Assembly (NCBI GenBank): GCA_905181705.1
Contig: CAJIYP010000002.1
Span: forward strand, 169,222 to 233,221
Direction: 5' to 3'
Length of the DNA: 64,000 nucleotides
Source: Cryomorphaceae bacterium BACL29 MAG-121220-bin8
Lineage (GTDB): Bacteria > Bacteroidota > Bacteroidia > Flavobacteriales > Flavobacteriaceae
In this document: piece after piece, positions 46,798-54,877 of the stretch
How positions within the stretch are numbered: the first letter of the stretch is position 1
Layout of the letters: the number at the start of each line of letters is the position of its first letter
The notes under the pieces: generated by a model
The model's database searches: none
The model's input: the letters and a program-made list of their open reading frames with translations, nothing else
What the model was told of the DNA's origin: nothing
Program-made: the position numbers and the translations under genes

Positions 46798-47274
46798 ATG
46801 AACGATATTCTATTTAGAAAAATTTGTGGAAGTTATGCTACAGGTGTTACAGTAATTACCTCCTCCTTTGAAAATACTGATTACGGTTTTACAGCTAACT
46901 CATTTACATCTGTCTCTATCAATCCATACTTAATACTTTTTTGTTTAAATAAAAATGCTAGTTCAAACAATGCACTTTTAAAAGGAAATCATTTTATTAT
47001 TAATATCCTCTCAAACTCACAATCTGAAATATGTAATCAATTTGCTAACAATAATCTTTCTCCAAACGAGAGGTTTAAAGGAATAAAAACCATTACCTCA
47101 AAAAATAAAATTAAAATAATTTTAGACTCTATATCCAATCTAAGTTGTAAAGTAAAAAACATCATTGACGGAGGAGATCATTTTATATACATAGGTGAAG
47201 TCGTAGACGGAAACTTAAATAATGATAGAGAACCTCTAGTGTATCATAATAGCATGATTAGAAAGATTATTTAA
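46798..47274 (+). CDS. Flavin reductase family protein (FMN-binding split barrel)
   Basis: The 158-residue protein starts MNDILFRKICGSYATGVTVIT and follows the flavin reductase domain pattern: TANSFTSVSINPYLILFCLNKNASS, HFIINILSNSQ, and near the end the His-Phe pair GGDHFIYIGEVVDG. Such proteins reduce FMN/FAD with NAD(P)H for partner monooxygenases or reductases. I prefer the ATG at 46798; a TTG at 46780 would add six residues and overlap the nitroreductase stop. The last eight bases overlap dsbD on the opposite strand. Confidence 0.87.
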   Translation: MNDILFRKICGSYATGVTVITSSFENTDYGFTANSFTSVSINPYLILFCLNKNASSNNALLKGNHFIINILSNSQSEICNQFANNNLSPNERFKGIKTITSKNKIKIILDSISNLSCKVKNIIDGGDHFIYIGEVVDGNLNNDREPLVYHNSMIRKII

Positions 47275-49225
47275 ATTCTCTCAAACCTTCTTCTAACCAT
47301 TTTTGATAAATATCTTTTGAAGTATATTGAATTGGACTGTTTAATATTTTCAAATTAGGATCTAAGAGTACGTAATATGGTTGAGAAGCGCTTTTAAAAT
47401 TTAAAGCTTGGAATGTGGCTGATTTATCTCCAATAGTTCTAATTTTTTTTATTTTTCCTGACTTATATTTCAAATCTAATTGATCGTTTAAATCTAATTT
47501 TTTTCTATCATCCACATAAAGTGATATTAAAACAAAATTTTCATTAATTAATTCAAACACATTAGGATCTGTCCATATGTTTTCTTCTACTCTTCTACAA
47601 TTAACACAGGCCCAACCAGTAAAATCGAGTAAAATTGGCTTATTGTTTTCTCTTGCAAATTCTAAGCCCTTATCAAAATCTTTAAAACAATTAAATCCTA
47701 ATGGGCAATCATTCGGTTTTGTGTAAATACTATAAAAAGAAGGAGGAGTGAAGCCACTTAATAATCTTGCACTATTACTTCCGCTAGGAAGTAATGCAGG
47801 ACTCAAATAAACAGCAAAACATAAAAAAAATAATGATAGAGATACATTGAATTTCGATCTTTTAACAACATGGCTTTCATTTGGAAATTTATATATACCA
47901 AAAAGATAAAAGGAAAGCATTAATGAAATAACCACCCAAATACCAATAAAAATCTCTCTTTTTATTAAACCCCAATGTTCAACTAAATCTGCATTAGACA
48001 AGAATTTAAATGCAAATCCTAATTCTAAAAAACCTAAAATAACTTTAAAAGTATTCATCCATCTTCCAGATTTAGGTAATGATTTTAGCATATTTGGAAA
48101 AAGAGCAAACAAAGTAAATGGTAATGCAAGGGCCATTCCAAATCCAAGCATTCCAATTGATAATTGAATAGCTCCTCCTTGAGAGGATATGGAACCGACT
48201 AATAATGAACCTAGAATAGGTCCCGTACATGAAAATGAAACCAAAACAAGTGTCAGAGCCATAAAAAATATTCCTATAAAACCTCCAATGCTATTTGATT
48301 TTGAATCTATAGAATTAATCCAAGAAGAAGGAATAGTAATTTCATAGAAACCAAAAAAAGAAAAAGCAAATATTATAAATATTATAAAAAAGAAAATATT
48401 TAACCATGCATTGGTAGAAATAGTATTTAGAATTTCAGGATCTAACGACTCAATAAAGTGAAAAGGTATGCTTAAAAATAGGTATATGGTTACTATAAAC
48501 AGACCATAAACTATAGCATTAAAAGACGAACCTGATTTAGAGTCCTTATTAGTAAAAAAAGAAACAGTTAATGGAATCATTGGGAAAACACATGGAGTTA
48601 ATAAAGCTAATAGACCTCCTAAAAAACCAAGAATAAGTAGGTCAAAATAATTGTTTCCTGATATACTTTTTTCAGAGGAATAATTATCTAATAAATCCTT
48701 GTTTTTTAAATCTATTACTAAAGGATTTGATTCGTCAGAAATCAAAGCAGTTAAGTCTTCATTAATTATAGTCTCGGAAGATCCATCTAAATTGAAAATT
48801 AATTCAGATTCTCTAAAAATACATACAGCATCAGTACAAGCTTGGTAGGCAATAGTTGCAAAAATTTTAGAAATATTTGATTTTTTAAGTTCAATAGTTT
48901 GTTTAAAAATATTGGAATTAATAAAATATGATTGATCTAAATTGAAAATAGGATCAAATTTTGTAATTGATTCTGATTCAATCATTTTTCCAATTAAATT
49001 AAATGATTCTTCATTTTCAAAAATAAATTCAGTTGGCAAGGCCCCTCCCTCTTTTAGAAATTGAGAATACAATCTCCATTCATCATCAATATTTGAAGTT
49101 ATAATCAATTCATATTGATTCTCAGAAATAGATTTAACCGAGGTCGTAAAAGAAACTGGTTCTTGAGAATAAGTCAAATTAATCGACAGTAAAATCCCAA
49201 AAAATAAACTTAAGATATTCTTCAT
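47267..49225 (-). CDS. dsbD: DsbD-type thiol:disulfide interchange protein
   Basis: The 652-residue inner-membrane protein carries electrons from cytoplasmic thioredoxin to the periplasm. A signal peptide precedes the N-terminal immunoglobulin-like domain with its Cys pair in ACTDAVCIF near 127-135. About eight membrane helices span roughly 190-480, with the membrane Cys residues in TPCVFPMIP and SFSCTGPILG. The C-terminal thioredoxin domain (about 525-652) has GWACVNCRR near 545. All redox Cys are present. Such proteins support cytochrome c maturation and T9SS/OM protein folding in Bacteroidota. Four bases overlap tilS (ATGA). Confidence 0.94.
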   Translation of the reverse strand: MKNILSLFFGILLSINLTYSQEPVSFTTSVKSISENQYELIITSNIDDEWRLYSQFLKEGGALPTEFIFENEESFNLIGKMIESESITKFDPIFNLDQSYFINSNIFKQTIELKKSNISKIFATIAYQACTDAVCIFRESELIFNLDGSSETIINEDLTALISDESNPLVIDLKNKDLLDNYSSEKSISGNNYFDLLILGFLGGLLALLTPCVFPMIPLTVSFFTNKDSKSGSSFNAIVYGLFIVTIYLFLSIPFHFIESLDPEILNTISTNAWLNIFFFIIFIIFAFSFFGFYEITIPSSWINSIDSKSNSIGGFIGIFFMALTLVLVSFSCTGPILGSLLVGSISSQGGAIQLSIGMLGFGMALALPFTLFALFPNMLKSLPKSGRWMNTFKVILGFLELGFAFKFLSNADLVEHWGLIKREIFIGIWVVISLMLSFYLFGIYKFPNESHVVKRSKFNVSLSLFFLCFAVYLSPALLPSGSNSARLLSGFTPPSFYSIYTKPNDCPLGFNCFKDFDKGLEFARENNKPILLDFTGWACVNCRRVEENIWTDPNVFELINENFVLISLYVDDRKKLDLNDQLDLKYKSGKIKKIRTIGDKSATFQALNFKSASQPYYVLLDPNLKILNSPIQYTSKDIYQKWLEEGLREFK

Positions 49226-50493
49226 AAAACCTCTATTTTAATTAATCCTTCATTTGGTTTGAGATATCTTTTATCTCCTCTTTTTCCTACAATCCAAATC
49301 ACATCCTCTTGATTACAAAGCAACCATTGAGATTGTTTATCAAAGAAAGACATTTTTTGGTCTTTATAATACTTTGAAATCATTTTTTTTCCATTCATTC
49401 CAAAAGGAAATATAAAATCTCCTTTCTTCCATTTTCTTAAAAATAGTGGAAAATCTATATCAATTTTTGAGAGATATATTGTATTATCATTAAATTCTCT
49501 ATCAAATTCCCCCATCTCAATGTTTATTCTTAAGGGCGTTGTAATTCCATTTTCACCAACTTCATATACACCGTTAAATTTATTTATATTTTTTTTTAAT
49601 ATTAAATTTGAACGGTCACTTAATAAAAAATATGTACTAGATTCAATCATTTTTCCTGTGACAGAATTGCAAAGTTTTAAAATTTCTTTTGGATTTTTAA
49701 AATTATAATCCTTAAATAATTCGTACACATCTTGTTGATTATTATTTATGAATTTTTTGGAAATTATAATTTCTTCACCTTTAATCAAGAAATTTTCTTT
49801 TTTAATAATATTTATGTATTTAATTATAATAGAACTTGAATCTTTTAAAAAATTCATTGTTTTATTAAATTGATTTAAAAAATCAGGGTGTAATTCTTTT
49901 AATTGAGGAATAACTTTGTTTCTAATTTGATTTCTTTGATAGTCATTTTTAATATTCGATGAATCTTCTCTCCATCGAATATTATTTTTTTTTGCATATT
50001 CTAATATCTTATCTTTTGAAAAAATGAGCAATGGTCTAGCAATAAAATCGTTAATTGATTTAATACCTGATAAGCCTTTTATTCCAGTAGCTCTGGAAAG
50101 ATTAAGAATAAATGTTTCTAAAGAATCATCCAAATGATGAGCTGTCAATATATAATTTAGTTTTTTCTTTTTTAAAAGATCATAAAACCAATCATATCTT
50201 AATGTTCTAGCTGCCATTTGCAACGAATGTTTTGGAATCTTTGTTACAAAAGTTTTCGAGAAAAAAGGAATGGAATTTTTAAGACAATATTTTTTTACAA
50301 ATTCTTCATCTAAATCACTTTCTTGTTCTCTAAGTTTAAAATTACAGTGAGCAACAGAAACATCCTGTTTTGTTTTACATAATAAATCAATTAATACCAT
50401 GCTGTCTAGTCCTCCACTTACACAAACAAGAAGTTTAGATTTTTTTAAGAAATCAAAATCATTGTTTATATGTTCAGAAAAAAGATTATACAT
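49222..50493 (-). CDS. tilS: tRNA(Ile)-lysidine synthase
   Basis: TilS converts C34 of the CAU-anticodon tRNA-Ile to lysidine so it reads AUA, a codon frequent in this AT-rich genome. The PP-loop SGGLDSMVL is near 28-36. TAHHLDDSLETFILNLSRATG near 112-132, IARPLLIF and REDSSN follow, with the C-terminal tRNA-binding part (FPFGMNGKKMISKYYKDQKM). Length 423 is normal. It overlaps dsbD by four bases and lies 43 bases from pabB, from which it is separated by a terminator hairpin. Confidence 0.95.
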   Translation of the reverse strand: MYNLFSEHINNDFDFLKKSKLLVCVSGGLDSMVLIDLLCKTKQDVSVAHCNFKLREQESDLDEEFVKKYCLKNSIPFFSKTFVTKIPKHSLQMAARTLRYDWFYDLLKKKKLNYILTAHHLDDSLETFILNLSRATGIKGLSGIKSINDFIARPLLIFSKDKILEYAKKNNIRWREDSSNIKNDYQRNQIRNKVIPQLKELHPDFLNQFNKTMNFLKDSSSIIIKYINIIKKENFLIKGEEIIISKKFINNNQQDVYELFKDYNFKNPKEILKLCNSVTGKMIESSTYFLLSDRSNLILKKNINKFNGVYEVGENGITTPLRINIEMGEFDREFNDNTIYLSKIDIDFPLFLRKWKKGDFIFPFGMNGKKMISKYYKDQKMSFFDKQSQWLLCNQEDVIWIVGKRGDKRYLKPNEGLIKIEVL

Positions 50494-50524
50494 TAAGACA
50501 ATATTACGTTTTTTAATAAAAAAT

Positions 50525-50554
50525 AAAAAAATGTTGTCAAAGAATAGACAACAT
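50525..50554 (-). terminator. Intrinsic terminator overlapping the 3' end of the pabB-like gene
   Basis: On the minus strand an 8-base-pair stem (50547-50554 with 50531-50538) with an 8-base loop leads into six T. The 5' arm and loop lie within the last codons and the stop of the pabB-like gene, so coding sequence doubles as terminator. Confidence 0.8.
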
Positions 50555-51817
50555 TGGCTCTGCTTTCAATAAACATTCTTCATATTCCTTATTTGGAGAA
50601 GAATTAGATGTAATTGCACTACCAACATGAAATGAAAGATATTTATTTTTTAAATCATAAATCAAAGATCTAATTACCACATTAAAATCAAAATTTCCAC
50701 TTGGGTCAATGTATCCTATAGCCCCACTATATAGACCTCTTTTTGAAACCTCTAAATTGTCAATAATTTTTAATGCTTGAATTTTTGGGGCTCCAGTCAT
50801 ACTACCCATGGGAAAAGTAGATTTAATTATGTCGGTTACTCTTAATTTAGAATCAATTTGTGACTCAACTGTAGAAATCATTTGATGAACTTTTTCAAAA
50901 GGATAAACCTTGCAAAGTTCAGTTACTTTAACACTTCCTGGTAAAGAAAATCTGGAAAGGTCATTTCTGACTAAATCTACAATCATAATATTCTCAGACC
51001 TTTCTTTTGGATCTAGATTTAATTGATTTTTTAAATACAGATCAATTAGTTTATCAGAATCCCTTCTAGATGTGCCTTTAATTGGTTGTGTAATTATCCT
51101 GTTATTTATTCTTTTAATGTATCTTTCAGGAGATGATGATAATAAATAAATATCATTATGCTTAAAAAAAGCACTCATTGGGTTTTTAGAAATATTATTT
51201 AATTTTTCATAAACTTTGTGAGGTAATATGAGTGAATTATTTGAAAACCACTCCATGCAAAAATTCGCTTCATATATATCTCCTCTGTTTATGTGATATA
51301 ATAATTTTTTAATTTTTTCTTCATATTGTGACTTTGATAACCTAGGAATAAGCTTAATATCAGTTTTGTTAAAATTATCATCAATTTTTTGGTAATTTAT
51401 TTCATCCCAATCGTGTTTTATTTCAGATTCACTTAAATAATGAGCTTCAATATTTCCAGATTTAATAAACCATATTTTTTTGGGTTGAAAAAAAAATAAA
51501 TTTGGTAAAATAAATACTGAATTATTATTACTTTCTAAATCTTCTAATTCATTTTTCAAATCATAAGAAAAATAGCCGAATATCCAATCCTGAGTTTTAC
51601 TTAAATAATCATCCAGTTTTTCTAGTGACTTGTTATTTGTAAACGGAAGTTTAGAATAAGGATCTACGGCTAATATCGTATCAAAATTTCCTAATCTTCC
51701 TGGGTAATTATTTGAATCCAAACAAATAGATGTTTCAGAATTTTCTGACCATTTAAAAAGCTTTTTTTTAAATAATGAAATATCATCAGACTTGAAAGTA
51801 GTTATGAATCTTTTCAA
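50537..51817 (-). CDS. pabB: Aminodeoxychorismate/anthranilate synthase component I family protein
   Basis: The 426-residue chorismate-utilising enzyme is likely aminodeoxychorismate synthase component I for folate. Core blocks: YEANFCMEW near 175, SSSPERYIKRINNRIITQPIKGTSRR near 215-240, SENIMIVDLVRNDLSR near 268-283, VHQMISTVES and the C-terminal FPMGSMTGAPKIQALKII near 330 with GAIGYIDPSG. The lone pabB (no pabA, trp or pabC gene nearby) and the short N-terminus favour PabB over TrpE. The C-terminus overlaps a terminator. The gene is 56 bases downstream of lpdA. Confidence 0.85.
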   Translation of the reverse strand: MKRFITTFKSDDISLFKKKLFKWSENSETSICLDSNNYPGRLGNFDTILAVDPYSKLPFTNNKSLEKLDDYLSKTQDWIFGYFSYDLKNELEDLESNNNSVFILPNLFFFQPKKIWFIKSGNIEAHYLSESEIKHDWDEINYQKIDDNFNKTDIKLIPRLSKSQYEEKIKKLLYHINRGDIYEANFCMEWFSNNSLILPHKVYEKLNNISKNPMSAFFKHNDIYLLSSSPERYIKRINNRIITQPIKGTSRRDSDKLIDLYLKNQLNLDPKERSENIMIVDLVRNDLSRFSLPGSVKVTELCKVYPFEKVHQMISTVESQIDSKLRVTDIIKSTFPMGSMTGAPKIQALKIIDNLEVSKRGLYSGAIGYIDPSGNFDFNVVIRSLIYDLKNKYLSFHVGSAITSNSSPNKEYEECLLKAEPMLSIL

Positions 51818-51873
51818 TAAAAAATAATTAAAAACAAATTTAACTTATTAAGGGATTATATTAGTTTTAAACA

Positions 51874-53280
51874 CTACATGTGCAATGCTCTATCTTCGGT
51901 CGCAGCTAAGGCAGCCTCCTTTATAGCTTCAGCATAAGTTGGATGTGAATGACTCATTCTTGAAATATCTTCGGCAGAAGCTCTAAACTCCATAGCAGTT
52001 ACTGCTTCAGCAATTAAATCAGCTGCTCTTGCACCAATAATATGTACACCTAATATTTCATCTGTTTTTTTATCTGCTAAAATTTTAACAAAACCATCAA
52101 TATCCATACTAGCTCTTGCTCTTCCTAATGCACGCATTGGAAATTGACCTTTTTTAAATTCAATTCCATCATTAATTAATTGCTCTTCTGTTTTGCCAAC
52201 TGAAGCTACTTCAGGCCATGTGTAGATTACATTTGGAATTAAATTATAATCAATATGTGGTTTTTGCTTGGCTATTATTTCAGCAGCCATAACTCCTTCT
52301 TCTTCAGCTTTATGAGCCAGCATTGGCCCTCTAACTACATCACCAATTGCATAAATATTTTCAATTTTTGTTTGTAAATGATTATTCACATCTATTTGAC
52401 CTTTATCATTAGTAATTATGTTAAGAGCTTTAAGATTTAATCCTTCTGTGTATGGTTTTCTCCCAACAGAAACTAAACAATAGTCACCACTAAATGAGAT
52501 TTTATTTCCATTTGAATCTTCAGCATCAACATTTACATTATCCTTATTGACACTTACATTAAATACCTTGTGAGACAAATAGAATTTAATTTTTTGTTTT
52601 TTAAAAATTCTTATTAATTCCTTTGAAACAGCAGAATCCATAAATGGTGTAATTGTATTTGAGTACTCTATAACAGAAACCTCCGCTCCTAACCTATTGT
52701 AAACTTGGCCTAATTCCAAACCAATGACTCCTCCTCCAATAACTATAAGTTTCTTAGGAATTTCTTTTAGCTTCAATGCCTCAGTGGATGTAATAATTCT
52801 TTTTTTATCAATTTTTGCGAATGGTAATGAAGTGGGTTTTGAACCTGTTGCTATAACTGCATTTTTAAATGATATTTTGGTAATATTAGATGAATTATCA
52901 ATTTTAACAGTGTGTGAATCTAAAAATGAACCTAACCCATTATATACCTTTATTTTATTTTTTGACATTAAAAATTCAATTCCCTTGGTGGTTTGATCGA
53001 CAACATTTTGTTTTCTAGAAATCATCTTTTCTAGATTAACTTTAATACTTCCTTCAATAGTAATTCCATGAGAATCAAAATGTTTAATAGCATCATCATA
53101 ATGATGAGAAGAATCTAAAAGAGATTTTGAAGGTATACAGCCTACATTCAAACAAGTTCCACCAAGAGCATCATATTTTTCAATTAAGGCCGTTTTTAGT
53201 CCTAATTGTGAGCATCTAATAGCACAAACATAGCCTCCGGGTCCTGAACCAATAACAACCACATCAAAATTATCCATCAT
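51874..53280 (-). CDS. lpdA: Dihydrolipoyl dehydrogenase (E3)
   Basis: The FAD enzyme reoxidises lipoamide for 2-oxoacid dehydrogenase complexes and the glycine cleavage system. The FAD motif is VVIGSGPGGYVCAIR near 6-20, the redox disulfide GGTCLNVGCIPSK near 42-54, the NAD motif VIGGGVIGLELG near 183-194 and the dimer-interface active site HSHPTYAEAI near 446. Length is normal. Two adjacent ATG codons (53280, 53277) make the exact start uncertain. A -7 box lies 8 bases upstream. It is the E3 partner for the fused E1 at 5.2 kb. Confidence 0.97.
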   Translation of the reverse strand: MMDNFDVVVIGSGPGGYVCAIRCSQLGLKTALIEKYDALGGTCLNVGCIPSKSLLDSSHHYDDAIKHFDSHGITIEGSIKVNLEKMISRKQNVVDQTTKGIEFLMSKNKIKVYNGLGSFLDSHTVKIDNSSNITKISFKNAVIATGSKPTSLPFAKIDKKRIITSTEALKLKEIPKKLIVIGGGVIGLELGQVYNRLGAEVSVIEYSNTITPFMDSAVSKELIRIFKKQKIKFYLSHKVFNVSVNKDNVNVDAEDSNGNKISFSGDYCLVSVGRKPYTEGLNLKALNIITNDKGQIDVNNHLQTKIENIYAIGDVVRGPMLAHKAEEEGVMAAEIIAKQKPHIDYNLIPNVIYTWPEVASVGKTEEQLINDGIEFKKGQFPMRALGRARASMDIDGFVKILADKKTDEILGVHIIGARAADLIAEAVTAMEFRASAEDISRMSHSHPTYAEAIKEAALAATEDRALHM

Positions 53281-53288
53281 TTTTTTTT

Positions 53289-53296
53289 CAAAAATA
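53289..53296 (-). promoter_or_regulatory. -7 promoter box (TATTTTTG) close to lpdA
   Basis: An exact TAnnTTTG match on the minus strand ends 8 bases before the first lpdA ATG, predicting an mRNA leader of only a few bases. Confidence 0.5.
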
Positions 53297-53385
53297 CAAA
53301 TGTTTTGATTTATTTAATCATTATAACAGTAATAAAGTTTAATATTTTGGAAGTAAATTATATATTAACTTAGTAACAAATATCA

Positions 53386-54837
53386 ATGACATTGGAAAAT
53401 AAAAAAAAATCACTTTCACTAATAGAATCTCTTTCTCCTGTATTTATTTTAATAATTCTATTAGCATATAATGTTTCTATTTATGGAGACGATGCAATGA
53501 GTGGCTCAAATCAATTTATCCTATTGTTAGGAGCAGCAATTGCTTGTGTTTTAGGTCTTAATAAGGGAATTCTTTTTACATCCATGATTGATGCTGTTTC
53601 TAAAAATTTGAAATCAATTACTGGAGCAATTTTAATTCTACTGTTTGTTGGAGCCTTAGCTGGAACTTGGTTATTGAGTGGAATAATTCCATCTATGATA
53701 TATTACGGACTACAAATTCTTCATCCCTCTTTTTTTTTACCATCATGTTTGATAATATGCGCTATAATCTCCGTTTCAACTGGAAGTAGCTGGACTACTT
53801 CTGCAACAGTTGGCATTGCTTTAATTGGGATAGGTAAAGCAATAGATATTCCAGAGGGAATGGTTGCTGGAGCAGTTATTTCTGGAGCATATTTTGGAGA
53901 TAAACTATCTCCTCTAAGTGATACAACCAATTTAGCTCCTGCTGTTTCTGGCTCAGATCTTTTTACTCATATCAAATACTTAACTATTACTACAGTTCCA
54001 ACTGTGATTATAACTTTAATTGTTTTGTCAATTATAAATTTATTTATTGTTTCATCTGGTCCTACTGACCATCAGACTCTATTAAATACAATTTCTAATA
54101 CATTTAATATATCTCCACTACTATTTATTGTTCCTTTAATAGTAATATTTATGATATTTAAAAAAACACCGCCTTTAATAGCTCTTTTTACAGGAACTAT
54201 TCTAGGTGGAATTTTTGCTGTAGTTTTTCAACCCTCAATAATTAATGGAATTTCAGGAGAATCTGTATTAACTTTTAATGGAGCTTATCAAACTGTATTA
54301 AATTCAATGACTATTGAAACCTCAATTGATTCTGGTGATCCAGTATTAAATGATTTATTTAATAGTGGAGGAATGAAAGGAATGCTTAATACTATTTGGC
54401 TTGTTATATGTGCAATGGTTTTTGGTGGCATAATGGAATCTATAGGAGCTTTAAAAAAAATTAGTTCATCCTTATTGAAATTAGGTAAATCAACTTTCTC
54501 GATTTTTGCCAGTACTGTTGGAAGTTGTTTGGCAATAAACCTAACCGCATCAGACCAATATTTGTCTATAGTAATTCCAGGTAAAATGTTTTCCAATGCA
54601 TATAAAGATAAAGGGTTAGCACCAGAAAACTTAAGTAGAACTCTTGAAGATTCAGGAACTGTAACATCAGTTTTAATCCCTTGGAATACTTGCGGAGCAT
54701 ATCAATCCAGTATTCTTGGAGTAAGTGTCGCTGATTACTTTATTTATGCAATTTTTAATTGGTTAAGCCCTTTTATGACCCTACTAGTTGCTGCTTTTAA
54801 TGTAAAAATAAAAATGCTGACTAATAAAACTATTTAA
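53386..54837 (+). CDS. nhaC: NhaC-type Na+/H+ antiporter
   Basis: The 483-residue inner-membrane transporter has about 11-12 predicted helices. NhaC features are SLIESLSPVFILIILLAYN at the start, the conserved SVSTGSSWTTSATVGIALIGIG near 126-147 and ISGAYFGDKLSPLSDTTNLAPAVSG near 165-189, with the acidic DKLSPLSDT expected in ion transport. The C-terminal half has NTCGAYQSSILGVS. It likely exchanges Na+ for H+, fitting a salt-water life style. It is divergent from lpdA, 105 bases away. Confidence 0.92.
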   Translation: MTLENKKKSLSLIESLSPVFILIILLAYNVSIYGDDAMSGSNQFILLLGAAIACVLGLNKGILFTSMIDAVSKNLKSITGAILILLFVGALAGTWLLSGIIPSMIYYGLQILHPSFFLPSCLIICAIISVSTGSSWTTSATVGIALIGIGKAIDIPEGMVAGAVISGAYFGDKLSPLSDTTNLAPAVSGSDLFTHIKYLTITTVPTVIITLIVLSIINLFIVSSGPTDHQTLLNTISNTFNISPLLFIVPLIVIFMIFKKTPPLIALFTGTILGGIFAVVFQPSIINGISGESVLTFNGAYQTVLNSMTIETSIDSGDPVLNDLFNSGGMKGMLNTIWLVICAMVFGGIMESIGALKKISSSLLKLGKSTFSIFASTVGSCLAINLTASDQYLSIVIPGKMFSNAYKDKGLAPENLSRTLEDSGTVTSVLIPWNTCGAYQSSILGVSVADYFIYAIFNWLSPFMTLLVAAFNVKIKMLTNKTI

Positions 54838-54856
54838 ACTTTTAATTTTAAATATT

Positions 54857-54864
54857 TACTTTTG
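54857..54864 (+). promoter_or_regulatory. -7 promoter box (TACTTTTG) for the ftsK unit
   Basis: An exact TAnnTTTG match lies 13 bases before the ftsK ATG at 54878, in the 40-base gap after nhaC. Confidence 0.5.
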
Positions 54865-54877
54865 TTATCTATTTCTT

